From Physcomitrium patens (taxonomy: Eukaryota > Streptophyta > Bryopsida > Funariales > Funariaceae), in assembly GCF_000002425.4 (NCBI RefSeq), contig NC_037263.1, positions 8,062,917 to 8,126,916 of the forward strand: a stretch of 64,000 nt of DNA. The letters are read 5' to 3'. A program made the translations under genes and the position numbers. Each line of letters opens with the position of its first letter. Position 1 is the first letter of the stretch. Positions 1 to 13,703 of the stretch are shown piece after piece. The notes beneath the pieces were generated by a model. It worked only from the letters and a program-made list of their open reading frames with translations, did not search any database and was not told the origin of the DNA.

Positions 1-410
1 GGCAGCCAAGTAATATTAGTGTGGATTTTGGACGTTTTCTCATTATATATAAGTTGGATTGAGGTAAATTCTTTTGAAGCACATAGAAGACTTATAGTGG
101 TATTTGTGTTCAAAAATTTGTTATAAGTGGATGATTAGATTAGGAGCTACAACTTGCTAAAGTTTACTGAATAGAATTAAGGTTATAGAGAAAATTCAAA
201 ATTATCTAATTATGAAAGTAACAAGGCAATTGGAGTTTATATATGGTTTAAATTACTAAAAAGAGTATTTTTGAATATTTTATATTGAATTTAAGCACTT
301 TTGAATTAAAATTCAAATTGTATTCTTCTTATAAGGATGAAATATAATAGGATTTTTGAGTACTTATAAAATACAATCGAATCTTCTATAGTAAGATATC
401 TTGTGCATTT
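1..410. other. AT-rich sequence, unassigned
   Basis: No open frame, structural RNA or recognisable repeat boundary is visible. It lies just outside the truncated 3' side of the minus-strand chromovirus relic and may be decayed element sequence or old flanking DNA. Confidence 0.4.
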
Positions 411-429
411 TCAAAGAAGATGATATATC

Positions 430-3400
430 ATACAACAATATGAAATATGGACTGGATCTTCATAGACTTCGATAGATATAATTGTTAAGTAATAGGATTA
501 ATTTGTTTGCTAATAGAAAAAGGTCCAAGCCTATGATAGTCCAACTTGTCATAAAGATGAGTAGTCTTGATATTCCAATGAAGTAGCCATACCTTATCAT
601 CTATATTGAATTGTGGTTATTCCTTATAATAAGTATCTGTATTAATTTTTTATCATTCTTAAGCTTCCAATAATTATGCTTTATTGTTACATGTAGCTAT
701 GACAAACAATTAGCCCAATCTTTTGCAACAAGATTATCAACTTTTGAAAAGTCAAAAATATCAAATCATGGATAATAACCATAATTGGCAAAGAAATATA
801 TTTATTCAGTAGAAGAATGTATCAAATTATTGTACGCAAACTCTACGAATGGTAAAAGAGTTGTCTAATTACTTTGATGATAGTTGATGGTACACCTCAA
901 GTATTGCTCCAAAACTTGATTCATCTATTTTGTTTATCCATCAATTTATAGATGAAAAGGCAAAGAGAGTTTTATATCCACCTTTAATATTTTAAAAATG
1001 ATTTTTTAAAATCTTGATATAAATTGAGTCCTCCTATCTGATATAATATCTTTAAGCAATCCATAATAGAGATAGATGTTATTAAAAATAACCTTAGTCA
1101 TTTCTTCACTTGTGATAGATTTTATATATGGTACAAAATGTGCCATCTTAGTAAAATAATCTAATACTATAAATATAGAATCATACAAATCTGAGATTGA
1201 AAGATCCATAATAAAATCCATAGAAATATAAGACCACAGTTGTTTTGGAATAGGTAAAGACTAAAGAAGTCCATAAGATCAATGGTGAGGAGTTTTGGAT
1301 CTTGAAAAAATATCATATAATTATAAAAAGTCTTTAACTGCCTTTCACATTTAATGCCATCAAAAATCTCTTGATATTAGCTCCAATGTCTTATTGTATC
1401 CAAAATATTTAGTTGTTGGAAAGTCATGACGAGTTTGAAGAATACATAATTATGTTCTATCTTTTCAAATATATAATTATTCCTTAAAATAGAATAGGTT
1501 GTTCTTGAATTCAAACTCAAAGATATCAAGAGAATTAAAAGAATTTTTTTTAATATCTTGGACGAGAGGATCAAAGAACATACTTGATTGAATTTGCTTA
1601 AAAAAACATTTAATCAATGATTAATTTTGATTTTTTTGCTCAAAGACAAAAATGTTCAAGCTTCATGAATATTGTTCTTTGTTGATTAAAAGATGCATTT
1701 CCTATTTTTTGTGTAAGATAAGAATGTCTAGAAAGAAAGTCGGATAAACCTTATTATTTTTTAGATTGATAAATGATCTTGAAATCAAATCTTAATAATG
1801 ACATGCTCTAATGAGCTTGCCAATAATTTAAAATACGTGCTAATATGAAATATTTAAGATTCTTGTGATCTATGTATATGATGACTAGACTTGAAGCGCC
1901 TTCTAAATAATGATGTAATTTTTGAAATGAATTCATAATTGCAAGGAGTTCTTTGTCATAGATTTCATAATTAATCTCAACTATTGAAAATTTTCTAGAA
2001 TAGAAAGTTATTAGATGGAGTTTGTTATTTGCTTCTATTTGTGATAATACTACACTTATGACAAAGTCTAATGCATCTATTTCCATTAAAAATGCTTTGG
2101 AAAAGACAACACAATATAAAATTGGTACAAAAGTAAATTCTTTTTTTAAAGCATAAAATGATGCTTTGACTTCTTTATTCCATTCAAGTTTTTCTTTACA
2201 AGTCAAATGTGTAAATGGAAGTGCAACTTGAAAAAAATTCTTGATGAAGATATAATAGTAATTGACAAAGCCCAAAAAATTATTGCATGTCCTTTATTAT
2301 TTTTGAAATCTTTGAATTTATGATAGTCTAAACCTTCTTTGGATCCATATTTAATCCTTCATAGGAAATAATGTATCTTAATAAATCAACTTGAATAATA
2401 TTAAATACTCACTTTTCTAACTTTGCATATAATCCTACATTGCTAAGTTTTTGTAATATACAACAAACATAGACTTCATGCTCTTTTGTGTTCTTAGAAT
2501 AGATTAAGATGCCATCTAAATAATAGATGATAAAATCATAAAAAAATTCACAAAAGACATCATTCATTAGATATTAAAAAGTAATTGGTACATTGTGAGT
2601 CGAAAAGATATGACATTATATTCAAAATGCCCATACCTAGTTTAAAATGCTATTTTATATTTATTTCTTTTTTTAATACATACCATATTATATGCTCTTT
2701 ATAGATCTTTTCTTGATTCAATTAATTAAAAATTCCTAAAATCAAAGGTAGTAAATATTTATTTTTGATAGTAATCTTATTGAGTCCTTGATAGTCTACA
2801 CACATCCACAAAGATCCATCTTTTTCCTTCATAAATAAGATAGGAGTCTTAATTAGAGATTTAGAATAATGTATAAAATTTTTAGCCAGATTTTCATTAA
2901 TATACTCCTAGAGTACAACTAACTCGATTTGTAATAGAGTATAGATTGGTCTAAATAGTCGTTGATCTCTTTCATGAAGATTGATGGAATAATCATAAGG
3001 ATGATGCTTTAGAAGAATATTTATATTCTTTTTTCAAAAATATCTTAAAAATCTTGATATTAGCTAGAAATACCACTTAACGTCTTTTTACTATTAGAAA
3101 TGGATGTGGCATATAAAGCAAAAGATAATCTTTCTTTTGAAGCATGCATAAAAGCTTTTGCATCTACCAGTAAGGGTTTGGATGTACTAGACTTATGTAT
3201 TTTTACTTCACTAATAGGATTTTGGATTAAACTATCAGAAAAATTAAGGTCACAAGAAATCTAATCTATTTGAGGATTATATTTTTTTAATCAAGATAAT
3301 TCTAAAATAATCGGATTGAATGGAGATCTTATTATATTAAATATTACTATGCTATTATGATCTTTAACTATTACATCTAAAGGAATAGTCTTATGTATAA

Positions 3401-3660
3401 TATCTCTAAAAGATAATAAATGATCATCTATGACTTCTACATGTATATGTTTAGTTTTTTTGACTAACAATATTTCATATTTTTTGACAAAATCTTTGTC
3501 TATAAAACAAGTCGAGGCTCCTAAATCTTAGAAAGGTGAGATTTTGTAATTTTTTGGTTCTAAATGTACTTCTATTATAAAATAAGATGAGGGATATGAG
3601 GAGAGAATATGACCTTTATTAGGAATTATGTAAAATTTTAGCTGTACGATTCTTATTATA
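430..3660 (-). pseudogene. pol relic of E1 (protease, RT, RNase H, integrase)
   Basis: Protease similarity lies at about 3290-3660, with the active-site block reading DLGAS after ILL-type residues. RT is present at about 2280-3060 and broken. RNase H lies at 1808-2275 (motif MEIDALDFVISVVLSQ, then YEIYDKELLAI). The integrase zinc-finger and core lie at about 780-1660, including an open piece at 1006-1221 with the catalytic-core opening MDFIMDL and a later IISDRRTQF. Alignment by eye to the 20-kb copy fixes the order. Multiple stops make it non-functional. Confidence 0.8.
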
Positions 3661-3699
3661 GTTGAAAGAATCTATTTTTTGATATCTTCTTTTCTTTGA

Positions 3700-4720
3700 C
3701 AACTATGCTTGTCAACATTATTTTTTTGAACAATGTTGAGTATTATATTTAGCTTCTCCATAATATAAGCACAAGCCTTCTTCACATTGTCAAGTCTTTT
3801 CCTACTCTATGAAGGATTTAAAATATACTGTATCAATTTGCATTGGTTCTATTGTTGATGAATAAGTTTTTGGAAACTTATGAGTTGCCTTCATTATTTA
3901 ATTTTTTCATCTTTAGCCAAATCTTTGTTCTTGATGTCTTTCAAATAATTGATTGTCTCATGCATTGGCTTGAGCAAAAAATTATTTCAAAGATTTTGCC
4001 TTTGACATTGTCAATAATAAATCATTGTCATTATCCTTCAATCCATATTGAAATTAATTGATAAGGATTTTGTCATTCCAATCCCCATTACAAGCAAGAT
4101 TTTGGAATTCAATAGTATATATAGTGGCTAACTATGGTCCTTCCTATAAAGATAAGAGCTTAATCTGTACTACTCTTTTTTGATTACTTTTTCCAAATGT
4201 GGCCGTAAACACTTTTTGGAATGAATTCAAATCATAAAGGAGTCACAAATCTTTTTTTATTTAAGATAAAAATCAAAAGAGAACACTTCTTGATAGAAGT
4301 GAGCTTGTAAATCTGACTTGAATAAATCCATTAAGATATTGGAAAGAATGCAACATTATATAGAGCTTGATTTGTTGTAAAAATTCTTGAAATTTTGATC
4401 TTATTCCATCAAACTTCTTAGGCATACTAATCCTTATATCTATCATACTTATAGAATCAAAACTCCATAGATTTGATTTTGAGGTTGATCTACTTGCTTT
4501 CTTCAACTACATAATTTCTTGCCACACATTTTGAATTTTTTTTATTGATATAGGCATAGTACTCCTATGATTTATATTAAAAATCCATGAAATTTCTACT
4601 CTTAGAGTGTTGACAACCTCATAAAGATCTGTAATAGTTATAGATCTATTTTCATTTCCTTTGAGAGTAGCATTCATAATCTTTCTTTCTATAGACAACT
4701 CAAACAAATTCAAAAAGTTA
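3700..4720 (-). pseudogene. gag relic of E1
   Basis: Two open pieces (4507-4713 and 4273-4506) followed by broken sequence. The second carries the block MPKKFDGIRSKFQEF, equivalent to LPEKFDGTRSKFRGF in the 20-kb copy, which is the start of the capsid-like region in this family. The zinc-knuckle region near 3720-3800 has lost its cysteine pattern. It would have encoded the structural particle protein. It is non-functional because of stops and frameshifts. Confidence 0.7.
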
Positions 4721-4927
4721 AATTAGAGGAGGATAATTTTCAACTTCTAATAAAAATTTCAACAAAGAAGGATAATCCTCTCTTTTTAAGAAAAAAATAG
4801 TATTAAAAAATAAGATTTTTAATTAAAGTTGAATAGTTAGCAACCTTTAAAATATAACAATAGAAGTGGAGTAATCCACTTACTTCTAAAACAAGATAGA
4901 AGTAATAAGTTAGTAATCTTATCAAAC

Positions 4928-5468
4928 TATCAAGGACAGAAATCTCAAAGAAAAAAAAACTTCAATACACTCTTGTGTCATTGAAGAGAACTAGAAAGTC
5001 ACTCAAAGATGATATAATATTAAACTAAAATAGCTATTACGAAAAACAAGAAGACTAAAAAGTCTTGAAACAAGACTAATGATTAGAAAGGTATTAACAA
5101 GAATGAAGAAGGCTTCACTATTGCCTCCATATATACTCTTAATTAAGAGCTACATAGAAATATTATATAGGACCTCTAAAATATATTGAATTTGTAAGAC
5201 ACATATCTTAACTTGTAAGGCAAGTTTTTTATATATACTCCACGTAGTTAGCTTGTTCTACAAGCTACTAACACATGGTTAACTTGTTGACTAAGTTTCT
5301 AATCTATCAATCAACTACAAATACATCCAAAGTCAAAGTAGTATCTATGAAGCTTCTAAAAAGCATCTCTAGAAGATTTAATGAAAATTAATCTATTTTT
5401 ATCTTCTTTTATTTATTCCTATATAATCATATAGGTATTTACTAGAGCACATATATATATCTATAACA
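4928..5468 (-). repeat. 5' LTR of relic E1
   Basis: About 541 bp. It aligns along its length with the 561-bp LTRs elsewhere in the window (shared stretches around the TATA-like tatatact block, the gcttgttctacaagctac inverted stretch, and both ends). The ends are decayed: the expected tgtcaagga reads tatcaagga at the left and ccgtgaca reads ctataaca at the right. No target duplication can be tested because the other LTR is missing. Confidence 0.8.
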
Positions 5469-6051
5469 GATTGTCTAAAACATGGATCATTTGGTAAAAA
5501 AAATATAGTTCGTGGGATGGTATTTAGATACATTTTTTATTAGGTGTAAATATAATGGTAAAGAAAATGTCATAATTCACAATATGAGGTGACGTAATAA
5601 TTGTAGATTGCTAGATGTTGTATCTCTTGTAGATGTGGTATAAGTTATATATCAGACCAAGTTATATATTGGTCTTATATTCTACATTCTTAAACTCATA
5701 TCTAATTTTTGGATTACTATTAGAAACAAAGATTTTTGTATTAGAAATAATAATCACTATAGAATAATAGAATCAAGATCTAGTAATGGCTGTCATAGTG
5801 AAGAAGATGTTGAATGAAAGATTGTAGAATACAAGTGTGAAAACTAGTTCTTTTAATGAATTTCAATCCATAGCTTCCTATCCATTATTATTAATAATGA
5901 GAATCTCTTCTTATGGCAATACCAACATGTCTTTAAGAACTTTACTAGAGTATATGATTGTTTTTAGAATAACTTCTAAAATAAAGTTTAAGTTATATTA
6001 AAAATATTAATTAAAGTTATAAATTTAGAGCAGATTGAAATAAAGATTAAT
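5469..6051. other. Spacer between two head-to-head LTRs
   Basis: 583 bp of AT-rich DNA between the outer ends of the E1 and E2 LTRs. I see no gene or recognisable element in it. It is either the original host DNA between two insertions or the remains of an older repeat. Confidence 0.5.
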
Positions 6052-6578
6052 ATCATAGATATATATACTTATTCTAACATTTACCTATATAATTAAGTAG
6101 AAGTGAATAAAAATAAATTTATTTCATAATATTTTCTAAAGAAGATTTTTAAAAGTTTCATAGATACTACTTTGACTTACATGTATTTGTAGTTGATTGG
6201 TAGGTTAGAAACTTAGTCAAAAAATTAACCATGTATTAGTAGGTTGTAAAACAAGCTAATTATGTGGTGCACATTTAAAAAACTTGCTTTCTAAGTTAAG
6301 ATATATGTCTTGTAAAGAAAATATGTTGTGGAAGTGCTATAGGACATCATTACATAGCTCTTAATTAATAGTATATATGGAGGCAAGAGTGAAGCCTTCT
6401 TCACTCTTGTCAATGTCTTTTTAGTCTTTAGTCTTATTTCAAGATTTTTTAGTCTTCTTGTCTTTGGCAATAGCCATTCTATTTTAATACTATATCATAT
6501 TTGAGTGATTTTTTAGTCTTTTTAAGTGACACAAGAGTGTATTGACATTTGAGTTCTTTGAAATTCATGTCTTTGATA
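6052..6578 (+). repeat. 5' LTR of relic E2
   Basis: About 527 bp, related throughout to the LTR at 4928-5468 in opposite orientation. It begins tatcataga (expected tgtcacgga) and ends ctttgata (expected cttgaca). A TATA-like stretch with downstream gaagccttcttcactcttg, shared by all LTRs of this family, lies near 6370-6400. A short run of cttat repeats at about 6610-6640 follows just inside the element. Confidence 0.8.
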
Positions 6579-6799
6579 GTTTGACAAGTGTGCTAATTTG
6601 TTATTCTTATCTTATCTTATCTTATCTTGTCTTATGTATTATCTACCTTTAAACACTTTATCTAATTTTTTAATATTAATTTTTTTCTTTAAAGAAAATA
6701 GATTAATCTTCTTTGTAGAAATTTTTATTTGATATAAGAAGTTGTAAATAACCTTCTTCTAATTTGACTTATGAATTTTTTAAGTAGTTTGAAATAAAA

Positions 6800-7825
6800 A
6801 AAAATCATAGTTGTTATATTTGATAGAAGTAAAAATAGATTTGTAACTATTTTAGATCTTTACAAACTTGTCAATACTTTAAGAATAGATATTTTATGCA
6901 TCACTAATACCAATTGTAGAAATACTAATCCTATACCTATGAAAGAAGTTTAAAATCTATAGTAAAAATTAGTGTAATTGAAGAAAGTCAGTAGATTGAC
7001 CTTACAACCAAATACATAAATTTTTGTTTTTATAAGTATGACAAAGATATGGATTAGTATGCCTAATAAGTTTAATGGAACAAGATCAAAATTTTGAAGA
7101 TTTGTGCAATAAGCTAAACTCTATCTAAGATTGTATTTCTTCAATATCTTAATGGATTTATTCAAGTTGGATTCATAAGTACACTCTATCCAAAAGTTCT
7201 CTCTTTTGGTTGTACTATTAATAAAAAAAAGATTTATAAATCTTTTATAATTTGAATTCATTTGTAAAAATATTTATGGCTATATTCAGAGATAATAATT
7301 AAGAAAGAATAGTAGAGATTAAGCTTTTACCTTTATAATAAAGATCTCAGTTACCTACCATATATATATTGTTGAATTCCAAAACCTTGCTTGTGACATA
7401 AATTCCAAAATCCTTATCAATCAATTTCAATATGTATTAAAGAATAATATCAAAGATTTGTTATTGACAATGCTAAAAGAAAAATCTTTAGAATGATTTA
7501 TTGCTCAAACTATTGCATGCAACAATCGATTATTTGAAACGTATCAAGAACAAAGACTTGGCTGAAAAAGAACAAGCCAAGTAATGATGGTAACTTCTAA
7601 GTTTTTGAAAACTTATTTATCAAGGTCAAAACAAATGCTAATTGATATAGTACTTTTTAAATCCCTCATTGAGTAAAAAAAGACTTAATATTATTAAGAA
7701 GATTTATCCTTATATTGTAGAGAAGCTAAGTACACTATTCAACATTGGACAAAGAAGCAATACAATCATAAAATTAAGAGTATAATTACCAAAAAAGATA
7801 ATATATTAGAAAAGAAGTTTTTTTA
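6800..7825 (+). pseudogene. gag relic of E2
   Basis: No long open frame remains. The order and scattered blocks match gag of the 20-kb copy: the segment near 7050-7110 corresponds to the MPKKFDG block (here MPNKFNG), and 7440-7760 matches the stretch leading to the zinc-knuckle region. It is heavily decayed. Confidence 0.6.
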
Positions 7826-7831
7826 GCTATA

Positions 7832-10800
7832 ATGGAGATTGTGCGGCTAGAATCATGTACAATACCTAGTAAAGGTCCTATTCCTTCTTCAGATCCTTCA
7901 TCTTATTTTACAATAGATGTATGTTTACAACCTAAAAATTACAAAGTCTTTGTATTATTAGATTTAGAAGCCTCAGCCCGTTTTATAAACAAAGACTTTG
8001 TCAAAAAATACGAAACATCTTTAATCAAGAAAATTAAATCCATACATGTAAAAGTCATAGATAGTCATTTGGTATCTTTTAGAGATGTTACTCATAAGAC
8101 TGTTTCTTTAGATGTAACAATTAAAGATCATAATAGTATAATAATATTTAATATTATAAGATCTTCTTTAAATTCAATTATTTTAGGATTATTGTGGTTA
8201 GAGTAATATAACCTTCAAATAGATTGAATTTTTTATAATCTTAACTTTTTTTATAATTTAATCCAAAATTTTGTTAGTGAAGTAGAAATAGATAAGCCTA
8301 ATACATCGAAATCCTTACTAATAGGTGCGAGAGCTTTCATACATGTGGCAAAAGAAGGGCCATCTTTTGCTCTATATACCATACCTATTTCTAATGGTGA
8401 AAAGATATCAAGTCATATTTCTAGTTAGTATCAAGATTTCTAAGATATTTTTTAAAAAAATAATATATATAATCTTTCAAAGCATCAATTTTATGATTGT
8501 TCAATTGATCTATAAGAAATAGCTCAACTACCATTTTGACCAATTTATAGTTTATTGCAAAATAAATTGGCTGTAGTAAAAGAGTTTATTAACAAGAACT
8601 TGGCTAAGAACTTCATACACTATACAAAATCTCCAATAAAAGCTTCTATCTTATTTATGAAGAAAAAAAATGAATCTCTATAGATGTGCATAGATTATTA
8701 GGAGTTTCTTGATGATTTTATAATCTGTAATTTAGATAATATTCTAATCTGTTCTAAAAATATGGAAGAATATGAACTTTATATTTGTCTTGTCTTATAA
8801 AAACTTAGAGATGCAAGATTATATGCAAAGATAAAAAAAAATGTGTATTCTACACTACTCAAGCTAATTTCTTAGGATATATCATTTCCAACAAAAGATT
8901 AATGATGGATCCTAAGGAGGTCTAAACTATCATAAATTAAAAGGTTCCAAAAATAATCAAAGATGTGTAATATTTTTTAGAATCTAATAATTATTATTAA
9001 ATCTTTATTAAGAATATTTTTCAAGTTGTGGCTTTTTTTATATGTCTAACATATAAAGACGAACTTGAATAGAGCAAAGAAGTCAAAATATCTTTTGAAG
9101 TTTTGAAGACAAAATTTATTTTTGCACCAATTTTATATTACCTCAATTTTTTTCAAGGCATTCTTTATAAAAATAGTTGCATTAGACTTTATTATGGATG
9201 TTATTTTATCAAAAGTAGGAATAGATAATAAGTTCCATCCTATAGCTTTTTATTCCAAGAAATTCTTAACTTCCAAGATTAATAATAAGATCTACAACAA
9301 AGAACTTCTTGTAATAGTGGATTCATTTCAAGAATGGCGTCATTATCTAGAAGATTCTTCTAGCCTAGTTATTATATATATGAATCATAAGAACCTCAAA
9401 TATTTTATATTGGTAAGTATTTTGATTTCATATCAAGCCTTTTAGAATATGTTTTTATCAAGATTTGATTTCAAGATCACCTATTGATCTAAAAAATAAT
9501 AAAATTTATTAGATATCTTTTCTAAATATTCTTATCTTAGAAACAAGAAAGAGATATAGATTTTTATTAATAAAGAATGATTTTCTTGAAATTGGAGTAT
9601 TTTCAACTTTAAATAATAAAATCAACATTGATTGTTGATTGAACCTTTGTCAAACAAATTCATTAAGTATATCTTTTAATCCTCTTATTTATGATATTAA
9701 AAATAATTCTTCTAAGTTTTATGATTCTACTAAGTTCAAATTGAAGAATAATCTATTATATTTTGAAGGATGATTATACATTCTAGAAGGCAAAGCACAA
9801 TTATATATTCTTCAAGCTTATCATGACTTTCCAACAATTGGATATTTTGAATACAATAAGACTTTGGACCTAATAGCTAAAGATTTTTGATACCTTCAAA
9901 TATGAAAGGTAGTAAAAGACTTTGTACAATCATGTGATATTTTTTCAAGATCAAAAATTCTCCATCAATGATCTTATAGACTTCTTTAATTATTATCTAT
10001 TCCAGAACAATTATAATCTTTTGTTTCTATAGATTTTATTATGGATCTTTCAATCTTAGATTTATATATTTTTATATTTTTTATAGTAGATCATTTTACT
10101 TAGATGGCACATTTTGTACCATGTACAAAATCTATCACAAGTAAAGAAATGACTAAGCTTTTTCTTGACAACATCTATTACTATCATAAATTATCCAAAG
10201 ATATTATATTGGATAGAGAGACTCAATTCATATTAAGATTTTAGAAAATATATTTTAAGATTTTAAAAGTAGATATAAAGCTTTATTTGGCTTTTTATCT
10301 TCAAATTAATGGACAAATTAAATAAGTGAATTAAGTTTTGGAATAGTATTTAAAGTATATCACCAATTATCATTAAGATGATTTGATAATTCTTTTTCTA
10401 TTGGCAGGTTTTACATATAATAATTCAATATATCCTTCTACTTAATAAATATCTTTTTTTTACTAATTATAATTATCATCCTTAATTTGATACTTTTAAC
10501 TTTTTTAAAGTTAATAATTCTATAGTAGAAGATTTGGCAAATTATTTATTAGAGCTACAAGCAACAATAAAAGTACACTTAAAAGAAGCTTAAGAATGAC
10601 TAAAAATGAATATAAATGCCTATTGTAAGGAATAACTACAATTCATCATAGATGACCTTGGTATGGCTACTCCATTGTAATATCAAGACTACTTGTCTTT
10701 GTGATAAATTAGACTATCATAGGCTTGAATCTTTTTTTATTTGTGAACAAGTCAATCATGTTGCTTATTAATTATATTATTTAGAGTCTATGAAGATCCA

Positions 10801-10930
10801 TTCCGTATTCCATATATCTCTTTTTTTCCATATTATATAGTGGATATTTTGAAAAGATAAAAAATACCACTTCTTCTTATAAAAGTGGATAATAATGAAA
10901 AAATTGAAATGAAGACTAGGAATGGAAGGA
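7832..10930 (+). pseudogene. pol relic of E2
   Basis: Protease lies at 7832-8206, with active-site region LLDLEASARFI (DSGAS in intact relatives). RT fragments follow; the YLDD catalytic box reads NLDNIL near 8730. RNase H lies at 9122-9445 (IVALDFIMDVILSK, then YNKELLVIVDSFQEW). The integrase HHCC and core lie at about 9600-10480, with ILDRETQF-like and QINGQI-like remnants of the core motifs. The sequence ends in the first codons of the chromodomain. Stops and the RT deletion make it dead. Confidence 0.8.
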
Positions 10931-11796
10931 GTATGGCCTAAAAAAAAAAGAAGGTTAAGATTCTAATGAAAGTTTCTGAAGATGATAAATTTTTTTAATG
11001 GTAGTTACAATAGGATAGATAAATTTAATAAATAAATAGTTTATTTTAATATATATATATATATATATATTAAAATTACATATAAAAGATAGATAGATGG
11101 ATGAATAAATAAATAAAAGAAAATAAGAAATATAGATGATAATGACCATTCTAAAAATAATAATAATACAAGCTATAGTTTTTTATTTAGATAAATCTAT
11201 GCCATTAAAAAAGAATAGGACTTGTAATGTACATAGTTTTCCTGGGTGTTTAGGTCATAATTCATCTTTCTTAGGCTATGCTATATTACCACACCCTTAT
11301 TCATAGTAGGTCATCTATAATTCTATCAACATGCCTAAGTGAGGTCCGTATTTGTCCTAAGGTCAAGTTGAGCCAAGTCCAAATAAATATAATAAAAAAG
11401 TATATTTTAGATTGAAAAGGCTATAAGCTGTAACTTAATCGGATCTAAGCATAGCCATGGTATAGTTGTTGGTAGTGGGATTGTTATTTCAACTTGGCCA
11501 TGTATTCATTTACTCTTCTAAGTCCTATTGGATCATATTTTTTAGAATAGAAGTAACTTTTTTTTATATTTATGTATATTTTTTCCATGAAAATTGATGA
11601 TTTGTATTTTATCCATAGGAGATTTCAAGAAATTGTTGTTTCACCAAAGCCACTATTTGTATAATTTATAAAATTATGTTTCATAATTTTTTTTGCTAAT
11701 TTCATGGTGCTCTGCAAACGTTTATAAAATGTTGTTGGTATATTTTTGTTTGAGCTTAGATTTAAAAATGAAAAAAAGAGCAAGAGAGATAGACAA

Positions 11797-11827
<31 letters not shown>

Positions 11828-12482
11828 CTATATTCTATAGTTGTTATTGCAGCAATTGAACATATAGAAGTGGTGGAGATGGGATTGGTGAGAAGGGTGG
11901 CAAAGAATGAGAGGTTTTTCAAGGAAGGTGGTGATGTGATGTCTGTATATAAAGAGAGAGATTGACTAAGAATGGTTATCATGCAAGAGTAAAAAATATC
12001 TATAGATGATTTAGTACAACAAAGAGACAATAAAGAAGAAAATAACTATGCATTGGAAAAAATAGGAGTTATATTAGCCTTTGTGGTAGTTGTGAGAAAG
12101 AATGCAAAGATGGTAGAAGAATGGTGAACTAGGCTGTATTAGCCTATAGAAATGTTTGAATTCATTAATTATGAGATTTTTATTTCTAACTATAGCCATT
12201 AGATCTTTATTGTGCTATAAAGAGATTGTGATTAATATAGGATAGAGTTCTTTTGGAGTCATTAGAAGAAGCTTCTTACAGAGGTAAGAGCTATTACAAG
12301 CAACACGACTGCAATATTATGACAATCTTATGAATATCATTATTGCAAGAATATCAAGATAATTGAAGCAGCATCCATCTTGTAATTTGATATTATATTA
12401 AATTCTAAGATTTTTAATATAAGCATTCTTAATTCTTCATATCCATTACTTCATTGCAAGGATCTTATGTGTAGCTTAACTT
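10931..12482. other. AT-rich intergenic stretch with simple repeats
   Basis: No gene recognised. It contains an AT dinucleotide run near 11048-11072, GATA/GAATAAAT-like short repeats just after it, and a 27-base T run at 11801-11827. Open frames here are created by low-complexity sequence. Confidence 0.5.
11801..11827. repeat. Poly-T run
   Basis: 27 consecutive T residues, seen directly. It could be a retroposon poly-A tail on the minus strand, but no retroposed body is recognisable beside it. Confidence 0.9.
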
Positions 12483-13698
12483 TGTGTAAATCATCAAATC
12501 ATCAAATCATCAAATCATCTCACTAATTATTTTAGGACAAAAAGATGTATTTAGAGTGTTTATAATCATAATATATGGTGAGTAGTGTAGAAATCCTTAA
12601 GCAAATAGAAAATTAGAATGTTAGTTGTAGAGATAGAATCTTAATAAGTCTTAAAGGTAATTAACTTAGTTATTTTAGTATTTTTACTTATTGTTAAATA
12701 TTAAGAATTATTTATTAAGATTAATATTTTTATTGGCCTTTTATCTATGTGTATTACTTATAAAAAATTATAAATATTTGTGAGTAGTTAGAAAAAGAAT
12801 AAAAAAAAATCTCATATATTTTTAATTATTTATATAAAAATTAGGATTTCTAGTGGATTTAAATTAATTTTATTACTATTAAAAATTATCAAGATATTAA
12901 ATTATAGCTTCAAACTGATATTATCATTATAAAAAAAATTTAGGAATTTTTAGAATTTATTTAGGATTTATTTAGAAGTTTTAGAGTAATTTTTAAGACT
13001 TTGGAAAAATAAGTTTTAATACTTTAGGAGCCATTATGAAGAAATGGAGCAAGATTTGAAGGCCACACAAGGTTTTCAAGCTAATTGAATATTGTTAAAT
13101 ACCATGGTAAAATCAAAAATATAAATATTTTGGATCTACTAATAGAAAAATAGAAGGACAAGCAGCTAATATAGTCTTTATAAGAAATGCAATGCACAAA
13201 TCCCATATGGGTTGTAACACCTTGAAGGTAGTTAAGATGATAAGACTAAGACCTTGTGGCCTCTCTTAGATATTGATATATACTACATGTGAGCCTTGGT
13301 AAGGCTTGAATCCTTGATCTATAAGCAAGTTATCTTTGAAGTAAAATATTTTTATTTAATTTTTTATTTATTTACTTATTATTTTTAAACCATCATAATT
13401 TAATCATAGTAATTTGGATTTATATTTTTCTTATATCATTAAAAAGATAAGAAAATTATATTTTAAAAAATAGATTTTGAAATTTTATTTTTTACTTTTT
13501 ACTAGATAAAAATTCAATAAACAAACTATAATCAAGTTTTAGATTGTATAATTGCTTGATTTTATTTATTTCATTTATTTTATATTTGGTCTTCTTTTAT
13601 TATTATTATTTGCTTCTTTTACTTCACACCACTAATTACAAGTAATTCTTAATTGAAGCCATCTTATAATTTGAGTTGAGGAGTGAAATTTACCTTCA
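12483..13698 (+). repeat. Solo LTR, family C, copy 1
   Basis: About 1.2 kb, collinear with 16434-17651 in the same orientation and with 43388-44276 in reverse. The start is tgtgtaaatcatcaaatc, where copy 2 has tgtgagtcatcaaattg; a CATCAAAT unit is locally amplified here. The end is gagtgaaatttaccttca. Possible 5-bp flanks aactt/tactt match at four of five bases. No internal retroelement sequence adjoins it, so it is best read as a solo LTR. Confidence 0.7.
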
Positions 13699-13703
13699 TA
13701 CTT

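Larger units (their letters stand above)
411..5468 (-). mobile_element. Ty3/Gypsy chromovirus relic E1, truncated at its 3' end
   Basis: Reading the minus strand from the right, the order is 5' LTR, gag, protease, reverse transcriptase, RNase H, integrase, and then loss of similarity before the chromodomain. The order matches the better preserved copy at 20126-27727. No 3' LTR follows, so the element was cut somewhere near position 410. Every domain carries stops or frameshifts. Its gag start and LTR resemble the copy at 38143-45470 more than the 20-kb copy, so these appear to be a subfamily. The left boundary is good to perhaps 50 bp. Confidence 0.85.
6052..10930 (+). mobile_element. Ty3/Gypsy chromovirus relic E2, truncated at its 3' end
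   Basis: The order is 5' LTR (6052-6578), gag, protease, RT, RNase H, integrase and the first residues of the chromodomain, all collinear with the copy at 20126-27727. Similarity ends near 10930, shortly after gtggataataatgaa, the chromodomain entry. No 3' LTR follows. About 260-270 bp of RT, from the CVDY block to just before the EFLDDF block, are deleted near 8700. All domains contain stops. Confidence 0.85.

Noticed and set aside
12490-12530. Short regular repeats of catcaaat as a CRISPR-like array
   Set aside because: Only four contiguous units with no spacers; it is a local slippage expansion of the LTR-C start, in a eukaryotic sequence.
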